DNA from: Haematococcus lacustris
Taxonomy: Eukaryota; Chlorophyta; Chlorophyceae; Chlamydomonadales; Haematococcaceae
Direction: 5' to 3'
Assembly (NCBI GenBank): GCA_030144725.1
Contig: JASKMD010000004.1
Location: 5,700,931 to 5,764,930, forward strand
Length of the DNA stretch: 64,000 bases
Below the pieces are notes generated by a model. The model saw only the letters and a program-made list of their open reading frames with translations. It ran no database searches and was not told where the DNA came from. Below are positions 8,090 to 19,560 of the stretch, piece after piece (positions within the stretch are counted from its first letter, which is position 1; each line of letters opens with the position of its first letter). A program made the translations under genes and the position numbers.

Positions 8090-11000
8090 CATGGAAAACA
8101 TCAAGTTGCATGGAGGCTTGCATGGGGGTTTCGCAAAAGAACCGCGAAGGAAGCAAAGGAATCGCGAAGGGCATCTTGACTGCCCCGCCAAGCTGGCATG
8201 CTGCATAATGGCAGCCAGGAGCAGCCAGGAGCAGCGAACATGACATCGTCGCGAGAAGGGTAGCCACGAGCTAGACAGCCATCTCTAGCCAGGAGCCTTA
8301 CAGCATTCGCGACCAGCCATAGCAATCATGTCAGGCGATAGGATCAAGAGGCAGCACTGTACACAGCACACGCATATCGCAGGAGCTAGCAGCCAGGAGC
8401 AGCCAGGAGCAGCCAGGAGCAAATCGCAGCCTCATTCGTAGAAGACATCGCAAACGCAATACGCAAAAGAGGCATAGTGATGTTAGCGATGTAGCCATGC
8501 CAGCCAGCCATCGCCAGCTAGCAGCCTTTAACATAGCATATCGCAGCCAAATGCAAGCTATTGGCAGCATGCAGCCTCATCGCAACCGCGACCAGGTCGA
8601 GCGAAAGGAGCAGAAAGCGCAGCGAGATAGTAGAGCAGAAGGTGCAGGAAGGCTCATGTGGCGTGGCTTGCTTGCAGGTGGAGCGCCAAGAACCCGAAAC
8701 AAGATCAACATGGCACAGCTAAGAGGACAGTCAAGAGCTAGGAGCCAGGAAGTGCAGCCATTGGAAGCAGTAAGGCGGCGCAGCCAGGAGCAGCCAGGAG
8801 CAGTTAGAAGCTGTAGCGGCAATGATGAGCGGCAATGATGAGCGGCACCGATGAAAGGCAATCATGAGCAGCACCCTCCCATTTCCCCCCATCACACACT
8901 CCACTCTACAAATGGTGAGTGGCTTGCTGTTGCTCCATGTACCCAGTCTGACTGCTAGCATGCCCTTGGTAACTGCAGGTTCTAATGGTCACACCCATCC
9001 CCCTTTTCCACTACCAATACCACCACCACCAGCACCTCCCCTCCCCCTTTCCTTTCTTTATAAACCCACTTCCCCCTTCCCCGTCACCTCTCCCCAGACA
9101 TCCCAGCAGCCAGGAGAAAGCCCACCCCACCCACCCTCTTTCCACCACCACCACCACCACCACCTCCCTTCCCCCTCTCTCTCCCTCTCCCCTCCCATAC
9201 TCCCATACTCCCATACTCCCAAGCCTCCCTTCCCCTCTCCTACCCTTCGATTGACGTGGCATCGCAGCCCCCACCTCACCCTACCTTCCCTTCCCTACAC
9301 CCTATACTCCTCATCGCAATCCCACCCCACTGGCGCATGGGAGATGTTGCCTGGTGATATGGTAAGGCCACGGTGATAGCTAACACAGTGCCCAGCCTGG
9401 TCACCCTACCGCACGTGCACGCCCCTTGGTTGCAGGTCTGATGGGCACCTCCCCTCCACTCTCCCTACACAACCAACCCCTCCCAATTCATCCTCCCCCG
9501 CCCCCGCCCCCGCTCCCTCCCCCGCCCCCACCCAGGCCCATGCCCCCAACCCAGGCCCCCACCCAGCCCAACCCATGCCCCCACCCAGCCCAAACCATGC
9601 CCCCAACCCACCCCCGCCCCGCCTCCCCCCCTCCCGCCTCCCGCCTCCCGCCTCCCCGCCTCCCGCCTCCCCGCCTCCCGCCTCCCCCCGCCTTCCACAT
9701 CTACCCCCCCCTCCCCCTCCCACCCCCTTCCCAGCAGCAGTCATCAAGCCGCCAAAAGGTAGGTAGGTGCTACAGTGCCCCTACTATAACTGCTGCTGCT
9801 ACTGCTCCTGCAACTGCTGCCCCCCTGTTGCTGCTGCCCCCCTGCTGCAGCTGCTGCTGCCCCTCTGCTGCGGCTGCTGCCCCCCTGCATAGGCTGTTGC
9901 AACCATGTCTCCATGCTTGCCAGCAGTGTGACAACAGCCTTGACCATGAGCATCACATGTGTAGTATGCTTGGTAGTTGCAGGCAAGGCTGCAACGGCGT
10001 AGAGCTGCAGCCAGAAGCAGTGAGGAGCAGCCCGGCCCAGCCCAGCCCAGCCCAGCCCCTCCCCTCCCCTCCCCTCCCCTCCCCTCCCCTCCCCTCCCCT
10101 CCCCTCCCCTCCCCTCCCCTCCCCTCCCCTCCCCTCCCCTCCCCTCCCCTCCCCTCCCCTCCCCTCCCCTCCCCTCCCCTCCCCTCCCCTCCCCTCCCCT
10201 CCCCTCCCCTCCCCTCCCCTCCCCTCCCCTCCCCTCCCCTCCCCTCCCCTCCCCTCCCCTCCCCTCCCCTCCCCTCCCCTCCCCTCCCCTCCCCTCCCAG
10301 TGAGTGCACATGCTTGGGTGGTGTCAGTCTAGCCTACCTAGTTCTGGTCATGCATGTCCTAATTCATCTGCTTGATGGCTGATGTTTGCTTGCAGTTGTC
10401 GACAACTGGAGCATGACAGGTGTAGCAAGGACAGGTGTAACAAGGAGCCAGCATGGAGTTTGCAAGGCATGACATGGAGCAATAGTGTAAGTGGCGAGCC
10501 CTTGCACATGAGTGGTCCCCAATGCCCAGCCTAAGTGCAAGGTTGCCTCTTGTTGGCTGCAGGTCTGATGTTCGAACTCCTGCCCATTGCCCCCTTGCCC
10601 CTTCCCCCTTCCCTCCCCCGTCTCACCTTGCAGCCTTCCCCCCCCGTCTCACCTTCCCTACCCCACCTTGCGGCCCTTGGCGTAGCAGCCTGGAACGTGC
10701 AACCTGGAGCGAGCAGCCTGGGGCGGGCAGCCTGGAGCGGGCAGCCTGGAGCGGGCAGCATCAGACATACAACCACCCCCTACCCCCCTTTAGCCCAGCC
10801 CAGCCCAGCCCAGCCCTGCCCAGCCCAGCCCAGCCCAACCCAGCTTGAAGCTTAACAGCCCAGCCCAGCCCAGCTTAGCTTGATGGTTAACAGCCCAGCC
10901 CAGGCTGGAGCTTAACAGTCCCGTTATGAGGTGTTTGCCCATAGCAAGCATGGCCCAGCAGCCAGGAGTTGGGTGCTATGGGGCAGTGACCGCCAGCCCG

Positions 11001-11600
11001 CCCCTTGTTGTTGAAGGTTTGACGGTAACCCTCCTGCCTTTTGGCCCCTTCCTCCTTCCCTTTCCTGTCCCACCACCACCACCACCACTTCCCAGTCCGC
11101 CACCCCGTCTACTTCCCCCCTCCCTAAAGGCCAGCCTTGGGCGGGCAGCATGGAGCGCAAGTAGTAGCAGCCAGCCTACTCTAGTCATGCCATGCCCATG
11201 GTGGTGTGGTGGTGTGGTGGTGGTGGTGGTGTTATGGTGTTGTTGGTGCCCATGGTGGTGTGTTGGTATGGTGTTGTTGTCACTTGTCACCTTATGTGAA
11301 GGTGTTGCAAGGCGTTAGTGCATCAATGCATTTGCTAGACATTTCCGTAGGGAGGTGCCGCGGGGTGATGGTGCATCGAGACATGTGCTAAGGAGTAGCG
11401 TAGTGAGGTGTTGCGGGGTGTTTGGATGTCGAGACATGTGTTTTGCGGAGGTGTATCGAGGTTGTAAAGTGTTTCAACGTGGTGACATGTACTTTGCGGT
11501 ATCTTTGCGAGTTGTTGTGAAGTGTTTGAGCGTGGAGACGTATGTTTGGTAGTGCCTAAGCGAGGTGTTGCGAGTTGTGTTAACGTTGAGACATGTGCAA
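8090..11600. repeat. Low-complexity repeat block between the two hairpin arrays
   Basis: No credible gene. It contains short 'agccaggagc' repeats (8.2-8.85 kb), pyrimidine-rich tracts, (CCCCT)n, 'ggagcgggcagcct' repeats near 10.7 kb, (GGT)n near 11.2 kb, and degenerate 'gttgagacatgtg' units at 11.35-11.6 kb. A motif 'tgcaggt(c/t)tgatg' followed by a pyrimidine run recurs near 8,975, 9,431, 10,556 and 11,012, suggesting an old repeat of about 0.5 kb. Open frames here are low-complexity Pro/Ser/His or Gly runs. Confidence 0.6.
10056..10295 (+). repeat. (CCCCT)48 pentanucleotide microsatellite
   Basis: Forty-eight uninterrupted CCCCT units, preceded by a few CAGCC units. Confidence 0.98.
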
Positions 11601-11605
11601 GTAAT

Positions 11606-12060
11606 GCCTAGGAAGTGAGCCAGCGGTGACCCTCCGCAGGGTCAGAAATGCCTAGGAAATGAGCCAGCGGTGACCCTCCGCAGGGTCAGAAATGCCTAGG
11701 AAATGAGCCAGCGGTGACCCTCCGCAGGGTCAGAAATGCCTAGGAAATGAGCCGGCGGTGACCCTCCGCAGGGTCAGAAATGCCTAGGAAATGAGCGAGC
11801 TGTGACCCTCCGCAGGGTCAGAAATGCCTAGGAAATGAGCCGGCTGTGACCCTCCGCAGGGTCAGAAATGCCTAGGAAATGAGCCAGCGGTGACCCTCCG
11901 CAGGGTCAGAAATGCCTAGGAAATGAGCCGGAGGTGACCCTCCGCAGGGTCAGAAATGCCTAGGAAGCGAGCCTAGCGGTGACCCTCCGCAGGGTCAGGC
12001 CTGACCCTGCGGAGGGTCACACTGACCCTGCGGAGAATATGTGCGAACCTGCGGAGGGTC
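11606..12060. repeat. Hairpin-repeat array, right (43-44 bp tandem unit)
   Basis: Nine tandem units of about 43-44 bp, each with 'aatgcctaggaaatgagc' followed by the hairpin GACCCTCCGCAGGGTC. Then come three inverted or degenerate hairpins to 12,060. The array borders the 3' end of the LINE to the right. Confidence 0.9.
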
Positions 12061-12192
12061 ACATAACCCTAACTGAAACCGCGATTACAGCTCAACCACT
12101 TCGAGTTAGACGGAGTTATTGACGGCGATGGGTCGCCCTTGCGATGGGCTATCCGCGGTATACCTCAACGGAAACTGCCGTCTCGGCCTTAA

Positions 12193-14346
12193 TTACCCGG
12201 AGTGGTAGATGTGGAGGTTGGCGTGCTTGCCTGACTTGGAGCTTCTGGTCTTGGTGGGGGGTATGTTAGCCAGGTGCTGGCAGTACTCAGGGTAGCGCCG
12301 CAGGGTGTCAATGTGTTTAGGGTAGGAGATGCCCTTTTTCCCCGGGATCAGCATGATGGTTGTCATGGCCTCCTCCTGTGTAGCTGAGTGTATAGCATGG
12401 TTGACGCATTTCAGTGCCACTGCATCGTCTGCCGGTACATTCCATGTGGATAAGCCAGTGTGGCGTACCAGTAGGCAGTTGTGGTGTGCCCCAAATGCCG
12501 TGTCGTTGGTGTCAGGGCTCCAATAGGTGGTGGTTTCTGGTCTAACTGTGAGTGGATCAGCCCATCTTTGGACGGTACTTGGAAAGCTTCGTGTGGTGTG
12601 TAGAGTGGCAAGGGCTTTGTCTTGTGCCCCTCTCATGGGGTGGCGGCTGCTCTGTGTGTCTTGTCTCCTTAGGAGGGCCACTACCTCTGTGGCCAGGTTG
12701 CGTGTGTGGGGTGTGTGTTGTAGCCAAGCGTGTAGATGTTGGTGTTGGTCTTTTGTCAGGAGGCCAACTGTGCGACCCGACTCGTCGTGGACCGTTACGT
12801 TTTGCACTAAGTCGTACCGTGGCATAATGGGCTCCCCCGTGCTGAGGCTCATCGCGGGGGCGGTCATGTGGGGGTGAAGTTGGAGGAAGGTTTCGCAATT
12901 GCCCGTCCCGACGATGTCCGTCTGCGGGTTGATGGGGTAGGTGTGGAAGGTGGCCTTCGAGTGCAGGTTGGTGCACCGGGGTAGCCAGGTGTGCGGGTCC
13001 GGTAGTCCCTGTCGGGTGTGGGCCGGCAGGTGCGTGTCGGGCCTCGCATGCCTGGCCTCTTGTATCTGCCTATTTTCCTCGTCGTAGTCGTTGCGCTTTG
13101 CTATGTAGTCCAGGTGTGCCGTGATGAGCGGCACCGGTTCGAGAGTGGGGTGCCAGTGTACTCGTATGAGGTCCGAGTGTGCTGACTGACGCATGGTAGT
13201 CTTGAAGTCATTGCTGCCAAACTTGCATATAGGGCACAGCCAGTATCCTTGTTCCTTGTGTCCTGACAGGTGGGCTTCCTCGAGGCAGGCTGGGTGGTAG
13301 GCCCTCTTGCAGTTGTGGCACATTGGGCTGTCTCCTTTTGGTAGCCAGCACAGCTCACAGGTGCACACGTCCTTAGCCTCTTCCCTGCTGATGGTCTCTA
13401 TGTGTGTGGGTGTATAGCCTTCTTCTGCACATAGTGGTAAAGCCCATCTGTCTATGACTGTGGGCTTCCAATGTACCTTGTGGTAGTTTTCCTTGTTGAT
13501 GCCGTCCCATTGCCAGCCATCTATGCTGGTAATGGCCTCTTGGTGGCCGTACATGGCCCCTAGTATGCAGCCTAGGTTCTTGGGTTTACAACGGCAGGCT
13601 TTATCCACCTTCCAGCTGGAGAGACCTTGGAGGTCAAGGCCTACTATGCGCACTATATCCTGCGGGATAGTTTGGGTCTGTCTGCCCTCATTGTTCCGTT
13701 TCGTGCCCGCCTTGGGTGGAGTGGGCTTCGTTGGGGCCGATTGTGTTGCTCGTTGCTCTCGTTTCAGCAGACGTGAGCTCGTCCTAATGGCCTCGTGGGC
13801 TGCGGGTGCCGCTGCGGTCCGGTCCGCCGTTGCCGGTTGAGTTGCGTGCTTGACCGCATACGCTTTCATATCCATATAGCGAGTTCTGGTGTCTGGCACT
13901 GCGGGTGTGGGCGCAAGTTCCGTGAGGCCCGCGGCCCATGTTGTGATTTTGCGCTGGTCGGGCGGGAGGTCGAGTGATGTGTTGCGGCTGTCTCGGATGG
14001 CACGCGTTGCGGTCGCGTCTGGGCATGAGGGTTGGGCCGCCATGGCCGCAAGTTTGTTGAGAGCGATGATGTGCTTCTGCTTGACCTTTTTCCCGTACTT
14101 CGATGTGAGCATGCTACCGGTGATGATGTGTGTGTTGCCCTTGCAGCTGAGTTCAGAAGCGTGCGTGATGCCAATGCTTTTGAGGCAGGTGATGCTGGCG
14201 CTGACGACATCGTGTGCTTGAGAGCTGCTGGCCTGTGTGATGAGGCGGCCGAGTGTTTGGCACTCTTCATGGTAGAGAGGTAACCCCTCTTCCGTGGCCG
14301 ACAGTCCGGATATAGAGGCATAGACTAGCTGCCGTGCCCTAAGGCC
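12193..14346 (-). CDS. LINE C-terminal segment with PHD finger
   Basis: Open frame of about 717 codons from directly after the TAG at 14,347-14,349 to TAA at 12,193-12,195; the first ATG is at 14,112. It is in the same frame as the RT segment upstream. The central part holds a complete C4HC3 PHD finger: CELC, CHNC, the His of KRAYH, Cys, then WLCPIC. PHD fingers bind histone H3 tails in many proteins; a targeting role here is inference. The rest has no fold I recognise. It could be made by readthrough of the TAG, by internal initiation, or not at all if the TAG is a disabling mutation. Confidence 0.75.
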   Translation of the reverse strand, partial: GLRARQLVYASISGLSATEEGLPLYHEECQTLGRLITQASSSQAHDVVSASITCLKSIGITHASELSCKGNTHIITGSMLTSKYGKKVKQKHIIALNKLAAMAAQPSCPDATATRAIRDSRNTSLDLPPDQRKITTWAAGLTELAPTPAVPDTRTRYMDMKAYAVKHATQPATADRTAAAPAAHEAIRTSSRLLKREQRATQSAPTKPTPPKAGTKRNNEGRQTQTIPQDIVRIVGLDLQGLSSWKVDKACRCKPKNLGCILGAMYGHQEAITSIDGWQWDGINKENYHKVHWKPTVIDRWALPLCAEEGYTPTHIETISREEAKDVCTCELCWLPKGDSPMCHNCKRAYHPACLEEAHLSGHKEQGYWLCPICKFGSNDFKTTMRQSAHSDLIRVHWHPTLEPVPLITAHLDYIAKRNDYDEENRQIQEARHARPDTHLPAHTRQGLPDPHTWLPRCTNLHSKATFHTYPINPQTDIVGTGNCETFLQLHPHMTAPAMSLSTGEPIMPRYDLVQNVTVHDESGRTVGLLTKDQHQHLHAWLQHTPHTRNLATEVVALLRRQDTQSSRHPMRGAQDKALATLHTTRSFPSTVQRWADPLTVRPETTTYWSPDTNDTAFGAHHNCLLVRHTGLSTWNVPADDAVALKCVNHAIHSATQEEAMTTIMLIPGKKGISYPKHIDTLRRYPEYCQHLANIPPTKTRSSKSGKHANLHIYHSG

Positions 14347-15650
14347 CTAAGTAAGGGTGTGATGAAGGAGGGTGAGCATGCGGTGTCCTTGTGTGCTAGC
14401 CTGGGTACTGAGCCATGTGATTTGTTTGTGCAGCATGCTCCTCGATATGTGGGCGTGTGCCACATCTGTGGACTGGAGACTGTGTATGAGGGCTGTCGTG
14501 TTGCGAGCGTGGTATTCCTGGGCTGTGGAGCTGATGCCCATGCCTAGCTTCTCGGCATCTTCTCTGATGATGGCATTGGGCGTTCCAAGGGGGAGTCTGA
14601 GTTTAAGCTTCACGCATTGATTGATGGACCTGTCGTACAGCTCAAGGTCCCCTGGGGTGCAGGGCACGGCACAGAAGCTGTAGGCTAGGCTAGGTATGAT
14701 GGCCGTGCGGATGATGTGTATGGCCTGTCTAGCGCTAGCAAAGGAGCGTCTGAGTCTCTCAAGTTTTTGGCGGAGCTGGGTAATCATAGCTGTGTGTTGT
14801 GGCTTCCAGTCCAGCGTCATGGTGATGAGCACCCCCAGGTAGGTGAAGGGTGAGGTCGGGCGGTGGTAGGTGACGGGTTTCCCTTGTAGGCTGACGGTTT
14901 GGAGTTGTTGGCGGGCCCGCTTGTCCGCTTCGGCCGCGTTGCTGCACATGCCGGTTTCGACCGAGTGATGGAGCGCCGCTGTTGCGAGGGTTTTACTGTG
15001 TGAGATGATGAGGTGACCCCAGTCCGAGAAGGCCGAGAGTTTGTCCGCTTGGCATCGGAGGTTGCGAAGGGTGTTGCAGAGTATAGCTATGTCGTCCGCA
15101 TAGTCGATGCTGCTGACGGTGGCGCGTTCCCCGCTGTCGGCCGTTGCTGATTTGAATTTATAGCCCCTCGCGCCGACTTGCAGCCACCGCAGGAGGGGTT
15201 CGATGTAAATGAGAAATAGGAAGGGCGAGAGAGAATCTCCTTGTATGGTGCCCCGGTTGACGGATACCGGGTCAGTGTGGCCGTACGGGGTTTTGAAGCG
15301 CGTTGTGGCGCCAGTGTAGAGGTCCTTCACTGCGTCAGTAGCGTCTGTGGGGAAGCCTAGGTCATGCATGATCCATAGCAGTTTGTCTTGGCAGGTGGTG
15401 TTGAACGCACTGGTGAAGTCGACCAGGAGCGCGTAAATATCCGCCTTGGCCAGCTTGGCATCCTCAAGGGCCATGACAAGCATCTGTAGCTGTTGTGTGG
15501 TGTTCCTGTGGGAGCGGAACCCTGCTTGGTTCTTGCTGAGCATCCCATTAGCTTCAGCATACTCAGACAGTGTCTTGGTAATGAGGCTGGTCCACAGCTT
15601 ATAAACGGTGTTGGCTAGGCCCACTGGCCTGTAGGAGTTGAGGTCCGTTT
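14347..15650 (-). CDS. LINE reverse transcriptase (part)
   Basis: RT palm motifs in order: NSYRPVGL, FTSAF (motif A), GDSLSPFLF (motif B), YADDIAI (motif C, catalytic Asp pair), and a later FTYLGV. It belongs to non-LTR RT. The fingers (GGKAPGPDG) are in the preceding frame; one missing A in an A-run at 15,648-15,650 separates them. It ends at TAG, after which the frame continues open into the PHD segment. Confidence 0.92.
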
Positions 15651-18238
15651 CTTGTAGAGCAGGCACGTGTCACTGGTCTTCCACGTGGTGGGTGTGCAGC
15701 CTGTTGCCCACATGATGATGAAGAGCTGGTGGATGGTTTCCCGCATCTCCCATGGCAGCATCTTTATGATTTCATTTTCCACGCCGTCTGGTCCCGGGGC
15801 TTTGCCTCCTGCCAGCCTGCTGATGCATTCCTGGAAGCCTGCCTTGTCCATGATGGCTGTGTGCAGCCAGTGTATGTTTTGGCATGCGTGCATAGAGAAG
15901 GCGTCGTCTGCTTTTGCGCGAGCCCACGGGTAGTTTCGTGTCTGTGTGTTAGTGTAGTGGCCAGTCTTGGGGGTCGGGGCCGACAGCTTCTGCCCGTATG
16001 CGGTGGTGATTATCCGGTTTAGGTCGGCGGGGGCGGTGCATATGGTTTTGGTGTCAGGATCAGCTAGCGCCTGCAGGCCTTTGTGGTCGGTGCGGGACGG
16101 GCGTAGGATACGTTTGTTAGCCTTCTTGGGCTGGGTGCTGATCAGTTGTTGCATTCTGACACGAGCTTGTGCGATGGCAAGTGCGGAATCCTCATCGTCT
16201 AGTTGGTGGATTTGGTCGCGGTACGTATTGGCCAGTTGGGCTAACGCGGCCTGCACGTGATTTTCGGTTGGGTCTTCACCCTGTCGCGCTTGCACCGCGT
16301 CCCTGATCTCTTCGTTCGTCGCATCTGTCTCTGGAATGAGTTCGTCGATTGTCGGGTGCACGTTGGTTTGCTTAAAGAGGGAGTTAGCCTTCCGGCCAAG
16401 GTCTCTAGCGGTCTTAAGCTTTCTGCCCAGTGCCAGTCTAATCCTGCACATGGTCCTGCGTTGGTAGTGCTGGCCTCCCCTTGTGAGGGTCTTAGTGTTG
16501 CATGTCTTTATAGCTGCCGTCCTGCAGGTTTGTAGGAGGTTTGTGAGCATGGTGGCTGCGGTGTCTACAGCTTCCCTGGCCGGGCGTCCTGCCACTGATG
16601 TCAGGCGTTGTGGTTGTTGAGGGTTGGTCCTGCCAAGTGTAGCCAGGTGGTGGGTAGCCTCTGTGTATATGGGGGCTAAGAAGGCTGTCAGTTCTGCATG
16701 TAATTGTGGGACGCCTGAGCTGGGTTGTTGCACTGCCAGGCGGTAGGCTTCCCTGTCCTTATTGGTAATGGGGGTGGTGAGGATGGTATGGCTGTGCTTC
16801 GGTGGTTTGTGTGGGGCTGCCAGGTCTATGCCCAGGCGGGCTGTATTCAGTGTGGCGGTGAGTGGCCTGTGGTCACTAAGATATGCGTGTTTGTCGACGT
16901 GCGTGCGGTGTTCAGGGCCGTGTCTTGCGTCGCGCGTCAGGATGGCGTCGATGCGGCTGTTGCAGTGCGGTTGTTGGTAGGTCCAGGCCCGGTCGCCGGA
17001 ATCAGCTTCGGACAGGCGCATCTCTGTGGCGAACTCCCTCATCATGCTGTCTTGTATGTATTCGGTGTGTTCGGAGCGATCCTCTGTCCTCATCGTGGCG
17101 TTGATATCTCCCGCCAAGATGAGTGAGCCGGGCAGGTGTCCGGTGGCTGCTCGTATGTGTTCTTGCATTTTCCCTCGCAGTGATAGCGCGTCCCCGTTGT
17201 TTCCCGACGGCCAATACGTGGCGATGATGGTGAGCTGTTCGCACTGGTGTTGGTTGAGGGTCAGGATGACGCATCGTGCGTTTACCTCAGCGTCGATGCT
17301 CGGTGGAAGCATAGTGGTTTGCATTTGGATGGCTAAGTTGTGTTTGATGCCTATTACTACTTCACTGTGGCCTCTGTGTCGGTGTGTCGTATAGTCTGGC
17401 ATGACTCTCCTCAGCCAGCCAGAGCCTGGATTGTTGCTCTTGGGCTGGGTCATGGTTTCAGTTAGGATCAGGATGTCCGGGCTGCATTGGCGCACAAGGT
17501 TTAGGACGTCGTTCCTGGACCTATGGAGGCTTCTGACGTTCAGGGTTGTAAGTGTGATATGCTGTCGATCATGTGTTGGTTGTGGCTGCCGGGTTGGCAA
17601 GGTGCTGTGTTGTGGGTGTGGTCCTGGGTGCTCAGGCAGGTTATCGGTGGGGGGTGGCGGTGTTGTGGGGATGGCGGCGGGGGGTGGAGTGGGGGCTGTG
17701 TTTAGGTATCTGTACATCAGGGTCTGTGTGTGCGAGTCCTTGGTTTGCGCTCTTGGCTTAGTCCGTCTTTTGTCTACGATGGTGCCCGATGACGTGGGCC
17801 GTTTACTGCTGCTTGACCGGTCTTGTAGAGTGGGAAGAGTGACTGTGGGGGCGACCTGGCGCAGTCGCGGCCGGGTCTGCTTGTCTGTCGGGTGGGTGTC
17901 TTCTGTGGCTGTTTGTATGCGCTTGTAACTCGCTGGTTGTGCAGTGGCGATGTTGGGTTGCGGCCGGTCTGTTCGGGGGCTGTGCGCGGGTTGTGTGCCC
18001 AAGTCTTGGGTAGTCAGGTCGATGTGGGTGGTACGTAGGTGTTGTTCCAACTGCTCCGTTGTGGCGCGCCTTGTAGGGTCAGCTAGCCAGCATAGTGGAT
18101 GGATGAGGTTGGTATTAGCCGCGTCGCCCTTTTTAATTTGAACGAGCATGCCGTGCAGCTGGAGCCAGTCTTCCGGGGTGTCCAACCGACGTGGGTGGCC
18201 GCGTTCCGAGTCCAGCCATTGCCATGCGTGATCTATGC
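15648..18238 (-). pseudogene. LINE N-terminal part: APE endonuclease and RT fingers
   Basis: The Pro/Thr-rich N-terminal half is followed by an exonuclease-endonuclease-phosphatase (APE) domain: TLNVRSL, LILTETM, LAGDINA, then SRIDAIL and LSDHRPL, the conserved D, N and H positions. A linker leads to the RT start GGKAPGPDG and CLLYKK. The frame then ends in TAG through a 1-nt deletion relative to the RT frame. The first ATG inside the likely LINE part is at 18,149. The open frame continues upstream to 18,557, but that part looks unrelated. Confidence 0.85.
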
Positions 18239-18559
18239 GGCGGATCCCACCTTTGCAAGTAGCTACAGCGTTTGCAGCACCCACCTCATCGGGCGGCGTG
18301 GATGTGCCTTGGTTTGGGCGGCAACCTACCAGAGGCTGGCCTGCCTGGCCCCATACGGCGCATTGTGTCAGCACTCCGCGGGTTGGGTTGCCCAGCAGAC
18401 CTCTCGCCGGAGCTGCCGCTGCCAGTTGGGCCAGCATGCAGCCATATCCCAGTGTGGGGCAACCCGTTGCTGGCCATGGAGGACGCCCAGCAGCCCCCTG
18501 CCCCCTTCCCACAGCAGGCTGGGGCCCAAGCTTTGCACTGGGTGGCAGAGTGTGCAACC

Positions 18560-19545
18560 ATAGGCTTTTAAGAAGTGGCAGCCATCCCCTCCCTCACCAA
18601 CCTCAGCAGCCTCTTCCACCTCTGCCGGGTCACTCAGCCAGCGGGCCGGGGGGGAAGGGTGGGGTCCAGGGAGTTGCAGCGGGTGGTGTGGGGGACGGAA
18701 CAGGTTGCAAGGAGCATAGCAGTGGCCGTACGAGCCAATCCAGCCCGCTGCGCTACAGGCCTCTTCGCCATGTGAGCCGCCTGCCCACCGTTTGGCAGGG
18801 TTAACCCGCCACTCAAGCTCAAGGGGAGGCCTGGCTTGCCTCACGCCTCCCCACCCTGTGGAAGCTACCCTGGCTGAACTCATTTAAGGAGGTCATGTGG
18901 CGGCTAGCAGTCAACGGGGTCCCTTGTGCAGGGGGGTCTCAACATTGGCATGGCCTGCCCGTGCGGCTGGGTGGCGGTGCGGGATCCGTCACTCCAAGGG
19001 CAGGCCAAGGCTGATGCTCAAGGCAGTGCCATGAGGTGCCACACTTTCTGGAACTGCCCCTTAGCCTGTACTGTAGTGCGCGAACTGCGCCGAGCCCTGC
19101 CCCTTGCTGTTCACCTCCACATTGCGCATGTCTGGCTGGCCATGTCACCTTGCACCACCCATGTCCACCGGGGTGTGTGGGGTGTGGTCTGCTTGGCTTG
19201 GGAGCCATATGGCGTGGTTGGCGGGTATGGTGGGCACGGCAGCAAGCTGTTAGGGACCATGCTGAAGCCCATGCTCTACAACAAACCTCCCTTGATGAGC
19301 TTTGGCATCTGGCTGACGCCCTACCTGATGCCTCCCCTGCCCTGTCACTGTGTGACAGAGTGTACCGCTGTATTGTAGGCGACTTCTGGTTTCAAGTGCA
19401 TGATTTTGTTTCATTGCACACCATTCCCCACAAGTGGCCTGCGGGGAAGTCCATTCCCCACAACCACCCATTCATTTGCACCCATGGTGATGGCCAAGTC
19501 AGGCAGCTCCACCCCCCCTGCCTGAGATTGTAGCTATAAAGGACA
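18560..19545 (+). pseudogene. LINE 3' remnant, opposite orientation
   Basis: Decayed plus-strand coding with several stops and frame changes. Recognisable pieces are the KEVMWRLAVNGVP segment (about 18,880), the zinc-type HTFWNCPLA segment (about 19,040) and HVWLAMSP...VWGVVCLA (about 19,130). These match, from general knowledge, the region after RT in algal LINEs. It ends in a short CA-rich segment before the AT-rich insert. Confidence 0.6.
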
Positions 19546-19560
19546 TGCTACCTGCTGGAT

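Larger units (their letters stand above)
12066..18238 (-). mobile_element. APE-type LINE with a PHD-finger C-terminal region
   Basis: Non-LTR retrotransposon on the minus strand. Reading from high to low coordinates: a Pro/Thr-rich N-terminal part, an apurinic endonuclease (EEP) domain, RT, then a PHD-finger segment and a short 3' end at about 12.07-12.19 kb. The coding chain is broken by a 1-nt frameshift at 15,648-15,650 and by an in-frame TAG at 14,347-14,349. The 5' boundary near 18.24 kb is inferred from the change in sequence character. Confidence 0.85.

Noticed and set aside
9799..10382. Pro/Ser or Gly/Arg open frames over the (CCCCT)n array
   Set aside because: Microsatellite by-products.
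11606..12060. CRISPR-like array
   Set aside because: Regular units with a hairpin, but the whole unit is repeated, there are no unique spacers or cas genes, and the DNA is eukaryotic.
18099..18563. Plus-strand open frame across the LINE 5' end
   Set aside because: Crosses the LINE boundary antisense to its coding frame and shows no domain.
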